From JAKZRT01 sp047518005 (GTDB lineage Bacteria; Pseudomonadota; Alphaproteobacteria; Rhodobacterales; Rhodobacteraceae), in the NCBI GenBank assembly GCA_047518005.1, contig JAKZRT010000201.1:1-10386 (forward strand): 10,386 bases of DNA, read 5' to 3'. This document shows, piece after piece, positions 1 through 6,395 of the stretch; position 1 is the first letter of the stretch; every line of letters begins with the position of its first letter. The notes beneath the pieces are model-generated. The model saw nothing but the letters and a program-made list of their open reading frames with translations, did not search any database and had not been told where the DNA came from. Both the position numbers and the translations under genes were made by a program.

Positions 1-83
1 GTCAGAATACCGTCCTTGCCTGTAAGGCCCTGGCCATCTTGCAAAGCCGCCAAAGCTACATCAAAATCAAATTCTTCTCGCAT
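1..83 (-). CDS. IS256-family (mutator) transposase, N-terminal fragment running off the left edge
   Basis: The minus strand opens with ATG at 83 and stays open to the window edge, giving 27 residues. They begin MREEFDFDVALAALQDGQ and continue LTGKDGILT. The short acidic start followed by an 'ALxxLQxGxxLTGKDGxLT' segment is what I know from the N-termini of IS256-family transposases. A purine-rich stretch (AAAAGGA) lies 7-8 bases before the ATG and can serve as ribosome binding site. The catalytic DDE region would lie outside the window, so intactness cannot be judged. Too short for conventional ORF calling; the family call rests on this N-terminal pattern and the flanking IS-like terminal sequence. 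Confidence 0.72.
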   Translation of the reverse strand, partial: MREEFDFDVALAALQDGQGLTGKDGIL

Positions 84-119
84 GTGTCATTCCTTTTCTT
101 CAGTTTACAGAAATGACAC
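84..119 (-). repeat. Inverted repeat directly in front of the IS256 transposase start codon
   Basis: Bases 84-91 (GTGTCATT) and 112-119 (AATGACAC) are perfect 8-base inverted complements separated by 20 bases. In the minus-strand transcript this forms a stem whose 3' arm abuts the ATG at 83 and whose loop holds the AAAAGG purine tract. The outer arm is also part of the element's terminal sequence, so it may serve transposase binding, translational control, or both. Confidence 0.5.
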
Positions 120-278
120 GGAATTTCTAACGCTCCCCTGCAAACAGATATTGGAAGCTATGGGCTCAAAGCAGTCGTCAGCTTGTCGTTGCGAATGTCG
201 GTTATGGGCTTTCACTGATCATCTACGCGACATTGAGATTGTCGATAATCGGTACCAAGCCTTCGGTTCGCCCTTGTT

Positions 279-586
279 TCAACCGAGCCATCCGGTGTTC
301 GAGGCCCTGCCGGCCTTGATCGCCCGTGAATGCACGGCCATGCGCGTCGTCCACCCAAGCCATTTACTTCCATCATGCGAAAGAAACGCCCCCGCACCTT
401 CCATCACGTCAAAAGCTCGCGCTTGAAATCCAAGGTACCTCAATAAATCCGTTGCCGCCTTTCGGGCTTGCCGCTCTCTGGGCGTCTTTAGTTTGTACAA
501 AAATGCTCCTGCTCTTCGGTGCCATGATCGTTCTGTGACGACGCCCTCGTCCAAGAGCCTGACCGTGGCCGGATGTTCTGTCTCAT
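279..586 (-). pseudogene. Small hypothetical gene, probably frameshifted near its start
   Basis: A strong Shine-Dalgarno AAGGAG (592-597, minus strand) sits five bases before an ATG at 586. That ATG's own frame ends after 32 residues, at 488. The neighbouring frame stays open from 602 to the stop at 279 (107 codons) and looks like real protein: it includes VRLLDEGVVTERSWHRRAG, then a basic segment RERQARKAATDLLRYLG, then GAGAFLSHDG. It has no ATG near its beginning, only a TTG at 554. The simplest reading is a gene initiated at 586 that has suffered a frameshift within its first codons. I do not recognise the family. Alternatives are translation from the TTG, or chance. Confidence 0.35.
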
Positions 587-629
587 CTCCACTCCTTGGT
601 GGTTACGATGAGCCCGAAACCCTCCCTTA

Positions 630-776
630 TCAAATCACCCTATTTGGACCCAGAGGCGCTGACGTCAGACAGAGTGCCTGGACGGCGACATCTGCCTCAA
701 ACTGCGCCCAAGTTTGCGGATTACGCCGTTTGCGCGTCCAGTTGTCCACAACGTAAAATCCGTGTTGTCTGCCCAT
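630..776 (-). CDS. Possible small hypothetical protein (48 aa), remnant
   Basis: A minus-strand frame starts at an ATG at 776 and ends with TGA at 630. It encodes MGRQHGFYVVDNWTRKRR followed by a WAQFEADVAVQALC segment, a composition plausible for a folded protein. The upstream part of the frame closes with TAA shortly before, while another frame from 856 (beginning MRKVLVVNYQIYQ) overlaps it, so this may be the tail of a longer, frameshifted gene. It ends 33 bases before the Shine-Dalgarno of the next minus-strand frame, so the two could once have been neighbours in an operon. No family was recognised and the ribosome binding site is poor. Confidence 0.25.
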   Translation of the reverse strand: MGRQHGFYVVDNWTRKRRNPQTWAQFEADVAVQALCLTSAPLGPNRVI

Positions 777-917
777 GGCATTGGCCCGTTGCTGACCTTA
801 GGAAAGTGCCAGCTATTTTGGTAGATTTGGTAATTTACGACAAGCACTTTACGCATGGATTTGCCAGTAAAGGTCTAGCCAAAGCTAGCCAGATTCTTAC
901 ATTGGATCTGAGTTAAA

Positions 918-1314
918 GTGGCAACATTATGCGCAGGCTCGTATCCAGGGAATACTGTAATTGGAGTTTCCCCGCTCGCTTTTGCGGACAGTGCTGACGT
1001 TGACGGCACCGACATTCTCGACCGATTTTCGCTGGCGATGTTGGGGCTCACTTGCCCTACGGGGCGAGGCCGTTTTCCTGATCACAGAAGCCGGCCTTGT
1101 TCCGGCGTCAGATTGGGATCTGAGAACCCGAAACGGAAAGCCCACTGCCTACCGCTTGAGTATCAGCGAGGCAGGCGGCGGTCGAACATTGACCGCACTG
1201 GCAGGAGAGGTTCTCCATGCCGGACTAGGGGTAGACCCAGCGGCGCCTTATTACGGCCAGTCCCCTCTCACGAGATCGAGCCTTACATCCGGTTTGGTGG
1301 TGTCAGACGGATGA
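918..1314 (+). pseudogene. Phage portal-like protein, internal fragment with a frameshift
   Basis: Two successive plus-strand frames together resemble the middle of portal proteins as found in Rhodobacterales prophages. The first frame (from 918) gives LAFADSADVDGTDILDRF then SLAMLG, up to about 1046. The protein then continues in the +1 frame as SLALRGEAVFLITEAG, SDWDLRTRNGKPTAYRL, SEAGGGRTLTALAGEVLH and GVDPAAPYYGQSPLTR. The jump is at about 1044-1048, where a GGG-C-TCA junction suggests loss of two bases (or gain of one). Resemblance fades after 'SSLTSG' (about 1300), and a TGA follows at 1312, 16 bases before the IS6 element. Both ends of the gene are missing: no terminase or capsid gene is nearby. 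The family call is from recalled sequence pattern (portal of the HK97-type packaging module); that it is broken is seen directly. Confidence 0.6.
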
Positions 1315-1330
1315 GAACTCGTCTCTACAA

Positions 1331-1338
1331 GGGCAGTG
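1331..1338 (+). repeat. IS6 element left terminal inverted repeat
   Basis: GGGCAGTG reading into the element, paired with GGGCACTG at the other end (one mismatch). The left end also forms its own small hairpin, GGGCAG-TGATG-CTGCCC (1331-1347), lying between the transposase stop and the element boundary. The boundary is inferred from this short match and from the length expected for the family. Confidence 0.55.
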
Positions 1339-1348
1339 ATGCTGCCCC

Positions 1349-2056
1349 TTATGCCGCGCCGAGCTGCCGCCACTCGGTCAGAGCAGCGGCGCGGTTGAAC
1401 TTGATGTTGTCGCGCGAGTAGAGATGGCGCTCCAGGTTGAAAAGGTTGTGAACGGAAGAATGCACGGTGGCGAATTTCTGCAAACTTCGCGTGCGCCGGA
1501 ACCGTTGCATGGCCCGTTCTCGTCGTCGAAACGGAAGGTGGGAATTCTCCGCTCGATTGTTCAGCCAGCGGTCTGTTTCTTGTCTGTCGGAGTAGCCGAT
1601 AACCTTCATCGCGGCTCCGTATGACCGGAGTTTATCAGTCACAATGATGTGCGGTTGGCCGTACCGCTTCATGGATTTTCTTAGAAATTTCAGTGCCACT
1701 CTGCGATCCCGGCCCTTCGTGACATAAGATTCCAGCACCTCGCCTTCGTGATCCACCGCCCGCCAGAGGTAGTGCGTCTCGCCGTTGATTTTCACGAACA
1801 CTTCGTCCAGATGCCATTGCCAATTCGAGTGCGCACGCATCCCTTCGATGCGTTTTCGCCGGATCTCGGCAGCGAACATCGGACCAAATCGGTTCCACCA
1901 AAACCGAACCGTTTCGTGGCTGATATCGATGCCACGTTCGTGAAGCAAATCCTCAACATTTCGAAGTGAGAGCGGGAACCGGTCATACACCATCACCGCC
2001 AGGCGGATGATTTCAGGGCTAGTCTTGAAGTAACGAAATGGGGAACGTTTTGTCAT
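1349..2056 (-). CDS. IS6-family DDE transposase (235 aa)
   Basis: Catalyses cut and strand transfer for the surrounding element. The 235-residue length is normal for the family. An N-terminal helix-turn-helix-like region lies at about residues 28-55 (LSLRNVEDLLHERGIDISHE), followed by the RNase H-like core. The acidic triad is visible as D84 in WHLDEVFVKING, D141 in IIVTDKLRSYGAA and E170 in NNRAENSHLPFRRRER, the last followed by the basic stretch typical of IS6 enzymes. No frameshift or missing catalytic residue is seen, so it may be active. The start at 2056 is fixed by the family's usual MTKRSPFRYFKTSPEII beginning. This ATG overlaps the stop codon of the interrupted operon gene (ATGA, 2056-2053), so host transcription entering from the right could also drive its translation. 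Confidence 0.93.
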   Translation of the reverse strand: MTKRSPFRYFKTSPEIIRLAVMVYDRFPLSLRNVEDLLHERGIDISHETVRFWWNRFGPMFAAEIRRKRIEGMRAHSNWQWHLDEVFVKINGETHYLWRAVDHEGEVLESYVTKGRDRRVALKFLRKSMKRYGQPHIIVTDKLRSYGAAMKVIGYSDRQETDRWLNNRAENSHLPFRRRERAMQRFRRTRSLQKFATVHSSVHNLFNLERHLYSRDNIKFNRAAALTEWRQLGAA

Positions 2057-2193
2057 CCCACGAAACTATGTCGCCGCCCCGCCCAGCCCAACCAAGTTTT
2101 CTCTGACAGTGCCCCCACCGGTGTCATGGCGGCTTTTTCAGCCCATTTTGCGATCTCCTGCGCCGTTCTCAGGACCAGGTCACGTCGCGGCAT
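2053..2193 (-). pseudogene. Last operon gene, truncated after ~26 codons by the IS6 element
   Basis: The stop of the upstream dehydrogenase gene overlaps a new ATG by one base (TGATG, 2195-2191), a classic coupled junction, so a further gene began here. It reads MPRRDLVLRTAQEIAKWAEK and then AAMTPV before running into the IS6 right end at 2114. The remaining ~20 residues are element DNA. The chimeric frame stops at 2053, inside the transposase start (GGATGACA). The first 26 residues are basic and then amphipathic-helical, and are too few for me to assign a family. The rest of the gene is not present to the left of the element within this window. That a real gene was broken is inferred from the overlap and the codon-like character of the fragment. 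Confidence 0.6.
2107..2114 (-). repeat. IS6 element right terminal inverted repeat
   Basis: On the minus strand the element begins GGGCACTGTCAGAGAAAA, close to the 'GGCACTGT..' termini usual for IS6-family elements. The first bases may also belong to the interrupted gene, since GGGGG precedes the match and makes the exact boundary uncertain by two bases. Confidence 0.6.
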
Positions 2194-4640
2194 CAAGATT
2201 TCACCCGCGACATTGATGGATCATGCAGCGGGCTCATATGAACGGTGCAAGGGATGCGTTTGGTGGCGACCTCCAGTTCGTATTCACCCGAGGAGACATA
2301 GGCGAAGTCGACGCCAGAGCCGTCGCGCACATACCCGTAACCAATTGATTTTCCAACTGTATAACCATATCCTCCGGATGTCAGCCAACCGACCCTCTCA
2401 CCGTTCCGGTAAATCGTTTCGCGGCCCACCAGCACAACTTTGGGATCATCGACCGTGAAACCGGCCAACAATTTCTTCACCCCGTCCTGTATTTGCGCCA
2501 CCACAGCTGCGCGACCTTTGAAGGCGATGTTAGATTTCAACTTCACCGCCCAGCCAAGGCCGGATTCCATCGGCGTGTGATCCGCCCCGATGTCCGAACC
2601 CCAGGCGCGGTAACCCTTTTCAAGGCGGCAACTTTCAATCGCCCGGTACCCGGCATTGATCAGCCCAAGATCCTTGCCCGCCTCCATCAGAGTTGCGTAA
2701 ACCGTGGTGGCGTATTCTGTCGGCAAGTGCAGTTCCCAGCCCAGTTCACCCACATAGGTGACCCGCAGCGCCCGCACCGGGCAGCCGGCAATGCCGATGG
2801 TTTTGCTGGTGCCGAATTTGAAAGTCTCGCCTGATACATCATCGCGGGTGGCCAGTTGCAGAATGGCCCGCGCATTTGGCCCCATCAGGGACAGCACTGC
2901 GTTAGAGGACGTGATATCAAACAACTGGCAGTTCATCCCTTCCGGGATATTGCGGACGATCCAGTCAAAATCATGGGTGGCAAAACCAGTGCCGGTAACG
3001 ATGTAAAATTCAGCCTCGGCAACCCGCACGACGGTCACGTCACATTCAATGCCGCCGCGATCATTCAACATCTGGGTGTAGATCAACGATCCCACGGGCT
3101 TATCGACATTATTGGCGGCGATCCAGCTCAGCGTCGCCACGGCATCGGGTCCCTTTAGGGAAAACTTGGCAAAAGAGCTTTGATCAATCAGCACCGCCGC
3201 CTCGCGTATGGCTTTATGCTCGCGACCAACTGCTGCAAACCAGTTCGCACGCTCAAAACTGTAAATATCCTCGGGGCTCTCACCGTGGGCCTTGTCAGCA
3301 AACCAGTTCGGCCGCTCCCAGCCCAGTTTTTCGCCAAAACAGGCCCCCTGATCCTTCAGGATGTCATAGAGCGGGGATTTGCGGCACGGACGGCCCGACC
3401 GGTTTTCTTCATGCGGCCAGTCCATGGTGTAGTGTTTGCCATAAGCCTCGATTGTTCGGGTACGCACCCAGTCGGTGTCAAAATGCGGCCGGCCAAAGCG
3501 GCGGATGTCGGCAGACCAGAGATCATAGGGCGGCTCGCCCGCTTTCACCCATTCCGCCAGGGCCATACCGGCACCGCCGCCAGCGGCAATGCCAAAGGCA
3601 TTGAATCCGGCACCAACAAAGAAATTTGTCAGCTCGGGGGCCTGGCCAATGATGAAATTGCCATCCGGGGTAAAGCTCTCCGGGCCATTGGTCAGGATCT
3701 TGACGCCAACATTTTCAAGGGCTGGCACCCGCCCCAGCGACAATTCCATCATCTGTTCAAAATGATCAAAATTGCTGTCCAGCAGTGTGTAGTGAAAACC
3801 CTCGGGAATACCGTCAATCGCCCAGGGGATCGGGTTTGGCTCATAGCCGCCCATCACCAGCCCGCCAACTTCTTCTTTGTAATAGGTCAGACGATCGGGA
3901 TCGCGCAGTGTCGGCAGATTTTTCGGCATGCCGTCAATCGCCTCGGTCACCATATATTGGTGTTCCATGCTGACCAGCGGCACATTCACCCCAAAACGTC
4001 TGGCAAATTCACGGCTCCACTGACCGGCGCAGAGCACGACTTTTTCGCATTTTATCCGGCCTTGCGCGGTGATCACCGCGCTGATTTTGCCTTTGTCGAT
4101 TTCCAGATCAAGAACTTTGGTATCTTCAAGAATCCTTGTCCCGGCCATGCGCGCGCCCTTGGCCAGCGCCTGGGTAATATCAGACGGATTAGCCTGCCCG
4201 TCGGTCGGCATGAACGCCGCCCCGACCACATCGTCGATGTTCATCAGTGGCCACAAGTCCAGCGCCTCTTGCGGGGTCAAAAGGTCCATTTGCAGCCCAA
4301 AGGAACGGGCGGTGGTCGCCTGACGTTTGACTTCGGTCCAGCGATCTTGGTTACACGCCAGACGCAAACCACCGTTCATTTTCCAGCCGGTGCCAAGGCC
4401 GGTTTCCGCTTCGATCTGGTTATAAAGTTCGACCGAATATCCCAGTAATTGTGTGATATTGCTGTCGCTGCGTAACTGCCCAACTAGACCGGCGGCGTGA
4501 AATGTGGAGCCCGAGGTCAGTTTCCTGCGCTCTAGCAGAACGGTTTCCACACCCAACTTCGCCAGATGATAGGCGGTCGAACAGCCCACGATACCGCCAC
4601 CGATGATCACTGTCTTGGAAGAGCTGGGAAGATCGTCCAT
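2193..4640 (-). CDS. FAD-dependent dehydrogenase with GcvT domain (dimethylglycine/sarcosine dehydrogenase family), 815 aa
   Basis: Members of this family oxidatively remove an N-methyl group from methylated amines such as dimethylglycine or sarcosine and pass the one-carbon unit to tetrahydrofolate. An N-terminal Rossmann motif VIIGGGIVGCSTAYHL (residues 11-26) binds FAD. The segment SGSTFHAAGL follows, and H48 corresponds to the histidine that carries covalent FAD in DMGDH-type enzymes. The oxidoreductase domain runs to about 375, then a linker with YGKHYTMDWPHEE (about 400-412). The aminomethyltransferase-like part starts near 440 (WERPNWFA) with NDRGGIECDVTV (526-537), YVGELGWELHLP (629-640) and EKGYRAWGSDI (674-684); a C-terminal barrel ends in PLHDP. 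Length is normal for the family (about 800-850) and no break is seen. There is no signal peptide, so it is cytoplasmic. The start at 4640 lies 8 bases after the kinase stop, with GAGG overlapping that stop. The true substrate is not shown by the sequence. Confidence 0.9.
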   Translation of the reverse strand: MDDLPSSSKTVIIGGGIVGCSTAYHLAKLGVETVLLERRKLTSGSTFHAAGLVGQLRSDSNITQLLGYSVELYNQIEAETGLGTGWKMNGGLRLACNQDRWTEVKRQATTARSFGLQMDLLTPQEALDLWPLMNIDDVVGAAFMPTDGQANPSDITQALAKGARMAGTRILEDTKVLDLEIDKGKISAVITAQGRIKCEKVVLCAGQWSREFARRFGVNVPLVSMEHQYMVTEAIDGMPKNLPTLRDPDRLTYYKEEVGGLVMGGYEPNPIPWAIDGIPEGFHYTLLDSNFDHFEQMMELSLGRVPALENVGVKILTNGPESFTPDGNFIIGQAPELTNFFVGAGFNAFGIAAGGGAGMALAEWVKAGEPPYDLWSADIRRFGRPHFDTDWVRTRTIEAYGKHYTMDWPHEENRSGRPCRKSPLYDILKDQGACFGEKLGWERPNWFADKAHGESPEDIYSFERANWFAAVGREHKAIREAAVLIDQSSFAKFSLKGPDAVATLSWIAANNVDKPVGSLIYTQMLNDRGGIECDVTVVRVAEAEFYIVTGTGFATHDFDWIVRNIPEGMNCQLFDITSSNAVLSLMGPNARAILQLATRDDVSGETFKFGTSKTIGIAGCPVRALRVTYVGELGWELHLPTEYATTVYATLMEAGKDLGLINAGYRAIESCRLEKGYRAWGSDIGADHTPMESGLGWAVKLKSNIAFKGRAAVVAQIQDGVKKLLAGFTVDDPKVVLVGRETIYRNGERVGWLTSGGYGYTVGKSIGYGYVRDGSGVDFAYVSSGEYELEVATKRIPCTVHMSPLHDPSMSRVKS

Positions 4641-4648
4641 ATCCGGCC

Positions 4649-5530
4649 TCAGGTTTGCAGGTAGTTGGCATAGGCGGTGCGGAACCGCGCAAGATTGTCA
4701 GCGGTATAGGCAGCGTAATCAAAATCGATGTCCGAGCTAATTTCAGACACCATGCTCCACATTGTTTCGCGCAACAGGGACGCGCATTTCATGGCGGCAT
4801 AACGGTGCAGCAACTCGGCATTCGCAGGTTTTTCAAAGTAGTTTTCAAGCAGCCAGATCTCTTGTCCGGCGTTCAGTTCGTTGTTCGAGGCAAGTCCGCC
4901 CAGATCAAACAGCGGAGAATTGAACCCGGCGTAATCCCAGTCGATCAGCCACAGGCGATCGCCGTCATCCAGAAAATTGGCAGCCAGCAAGTCATTGTGG
5001 CCATAGACCATTTCAAACGGGCCAGCATCGTTTTCCAGCCTGTTACCGATCCCAACCAATCCGGTGAGGAGTTTCTGGTGCGCATTGTCGGCTTCCCGCA
5101 ATGTTGCTGCATAATCGCGGATCACGTGGAACACCCAGAATATCAGCGCCGGACCGCGAAGGTATTTGGGCACCTCGCGGTGGCATTTGCGGATCAGCGC
5201 CAGAATATTTGCCAGATTTTCCGGCTGGCGCACATCTTCGGGCGTAAACGTCCGGCACTCGATATACTCCAGCACAGTGATGCCATTTTCGGCGTAAACA
5301 ACAGCAGGGGACAGACCGGCGGCATGGGCAGCCCGGCTGGCGGCCAACTCGTTAAAGCGCAGGACATGGTGTTCGGGGATATCTTCGCCCAGCCGAACCA
5401 CGTATTTTGCGGAACCGTCGGTGACGATGAAATTCACGTTTGTGATGCCACCTTCCAGCGGCACGGCGTCAATCTCTCCCTGCCACAGGGGCAGGTCCCG
5501 GATCCGCTGCAATGGCGAATTATCAGACAT
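4649..5530 (-). CDS. Choline-kinase-like phosphotransferase (293 aa)
   Basis: A small-molecule kinase of the choline/ethanolamine kinase and aminoglycoside phosphotransferase fold, expected to phosphorylate an alcohol group using ATP in the cytoplasm. A glycine-containing nucleotide loop GGITNVNF lies at residues 27-34, followed by KYVVRLGED with K43 as the probable ATP-phosphate lysine. The catalytic loop is VYGHNDLLAANFL, with D180 as base and N185 for metal. The metal-binding segment is LIDWDYAGFNSPLFDLG, with D197. These match the LicA/choline kinase signatures well, and ~290 residues is usual for bacterial members. GGAGG (5537-5541) lies six bases before the ATG at 5530, a good ribosome binding site. 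The gene is followed after 8 bases by the dehydrogenase, so the two are surely co-translated. Choline is the family's typical substrate, but other amino alcohols are possible. Confidence 0.85.
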   Translation of the reverse strand: MSDNSPLQRIRDLPLWQGEIDAVPLEGGITNVNFIVTDGSAKYVVRLGEDIPEHHVLRFNELAASRAAHAAGLSPAVVYAENGITVLEYIECRTFTPEDVRQPENLANILALIRKCHREVPKYLRGPALIFWVFHVIRDYAATLREADNAHQKLLTGLVGIGNRLENDAGPFEMVYGHNDLLAANFLDDGDRLWLIDWDYAGFNSPLFDLGGLASNNELNAGQEIWLLENYFEKPANAELLHRYAAMKCASLLRETMWSMVSEISSDIDFDYAAYTADNLARFRTAYANYLQT

Positions 5531-5577
5531 GCGCGGCCTCCAGCTGGTTACGAATACGGGCGTTCCTGGCCAAGGCG

Positions 5578-6279
5578 CTATGCCCCGCCGCGAAGCAGCC
5601 GGCGGTAAACGCCGCGCTTCTCTTGCAGCGCCTGCTGCATTTTGCGCAGACGCGCGGTGCCGGCATCATCCAGAATGGTGCAGGCCAGATTGGTATTTTG
5701 GCGCGGGATCGGGATCGCCTGCGCCACTGGCGTACCGACCGGCAACGTGCCTTCGAAATCAGGATCGGTCCATATTGCGGGGAAATGTACCAACCCGTCA
5801 CTGAACCGGTCGCATTCCACCACTCCGGCGAGGGTGCGAAACGGCAAGTCCTCTCGGTTCAGCGGATGGGTGAACAGGATCGACCACCCCTCTGGCGCTT
5901 CCAGGGTCCAGAAATTGGTGAACTTGATGATGAAACCGGCGACCGGAAGCGGCGTGCCGGCTGCCTGTTCGGGCACGTGCAGCGCGATTGGCGCCCGGGT
6001 CAACAGATCGGCGGGCAACGGCGGCGGATCCCAGTGCCAGGACACCTCGCCGGCGCGCACCGTAAGCTCGGCGGCGAGCGGCATTAGCAGGCCCAGCCCA
6101 AGCGCGTCGATCAGCGGCGGGCAGTGTTTCAGGGTGCGGATCGGGGCGCCGCCGAGGGTGTCACTGTCCACCTCCGAGGGCATGGTGCGGAGCCAGTCCG
6201 GCAAGGCATCTGCCGCCAGCACCGGCTTTGGCAGGATCGACTCGAGGGCCGGGTGGCAGCGGGCGGTGAGGGTGATCAT
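5578..6279 (-). CDS. Conserved hypothetical protein, DUF6065-like (233 aa)
   Basis: Function unknown. The protein has no signal peptide or membrane segment. It is rich in prolines and beta-type segments, ending in a basic helix (RLRKMQQALQEKRGVYRRLLRG, about residues 210-231; split here only by description). Recognisable stretches are KHCPPLIDALGLGLLMPL (51-68), WHWDPPPLP (81-89), IIKFTNFWTLEAPEGW (117-132), LFTHPLNREDLPF (135-147) and GTLPVGTPVAQAIPIPR (177-193). This order of elements, with a cupin-like 'lower limit then pocket' pattern, reminds me of the DUF6065 family, but I cannot confirm it. It sits between the transporter and the enzymes: 116 bases after the second permease and 47 before the kinase. 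Its G+C content is very high (45 of 60 at 5941-6000). The Shine-Dalgarno before 6279 is weak, so the start is less certain than for its neighbours. Confidence 0.7.
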   Translation of the reverse strand: MITLTARCHPALESILPKPVLAADALPDWLRTMPSEVDSDTLGGAPIRTLKHCPPLIDALGLGLLMPLAAELTVRAGEVSWHWDPPPLPADLLTRAPIALHVPEQAAGTPLPVAGFIIKFTNFWTLEAPEGWSILFTHPLNREDLPFRTLAGVVECDRFSDGLVHFPAIWTDPDFEGTLPVGTPVAQAIPIPRQNTNLACTILDDAGTARLRKMQQALQEKRGVYRRLLRGGA

Positions 6280-6395
6280 GGCTTTGAGACTAGCGCATTT
6301 TCAGGCCCGCCCGCCACTTGAAACGCCACAGCAATGTGTAAATCGGTCCGACGAGGCCCGCACGTCTGCCTGACTGATAACGCGCACACTGCCGA

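Larger units (their letters stand above)
1..138 (-). mobile_element. IS256-family insertion sequence, one end
   Basis: Upstream of the transposase start, on the minus strand, lies GGGGAGCGTTAGAAATTC followed by CGTGTCATTTCTGTAA. The 'CGTGTCATTTCTG' core is typical of terminal sequences of several IS256-family elements. I place the outer end of the element near 135-138. The other end is outside the window, so neither the inverted repeat pairing nor a target duplication can be confirmed. Confidence 0.55.
139..917. other. Degraded stretch between the IS256 end and the portal remnant
   Basis: No complete recognisable gene is present in these ~780 bases. Base composition falls below that of the metabolic genes (for example 25 of 60 bases are G or C at 781-840). 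The plus-strand frames give proteins with no family resemblance and odd composition. On the minus strand two short frames, ending at 630 and 279, look more like coding sequence and are listed separately. No tRNA, CRISPR repeat or convincing terminator was seen. The stretch reads as old accessory DNA in decay. Confidence 0.5.
1331..2114 (-). mobile_element. IS6-family insertion sequence, apparently complete (~784 bp)
   Basis: A single transposase gene fills the element, with 18 bases between its stop and the left end and 58 bases between its start and the right end. The total of ~784 bp is normal for the IS6 family. The ends read inwards GGGCAGTG (left, 1331) and GGGCACTG (right, 2114), matching at seven of eight positions; beyond this the similarity is weak. 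The 8 bases outside each end (CTCTACAA and CCACCGGT) are unrelated, so there is no target-site duplication. IS6 elements move by cointegrate formation and commonly cause adjacent deletions, which would fit the mismatch of flanks: phage-like DNA on one side and a broken metabolic gene on the other. Confidence 0.75.

Noticed and set aside
1331..1347. GGGCAG-TGATG-CTGCCC hairpin as an operon terminator
   Set aside because: It forms the IS6 left end, has no T-run on the minus strand, and is explained by the element's terminus.
1050..1421. Continuation of the frame opened at 918 to 1421
   Set aside because: Portal-like similarity leaves this frame at about 1046 and continues in the next one; the rest of the frame is low-complexity arginine/serine-rich shadow and runs into the IS.
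3180..4448. Plus-strand open frame of 422 codons
   Set aside because: It lies wholly antisense to the intact FAD/GcvT dehydrogenase, and its translation has no domain pattern; a shadow of the minus-strand codon structure.
4655..5608. Plus-strand open frame of 317 codons
   Set aside because: Antisense to the choline-kinase-like gene, which carries all kinase motifs; the plus-strand translation shows none.
6280..6395. Gap between second permease and DUF-like gene as a promoter or terminator region
   Set aside because: No clear -35/-10 pair, stem with T-run or operator was found; only a short TCGG-A-CCGA palindrome and two copies of CGGGCCT, too weak to call.
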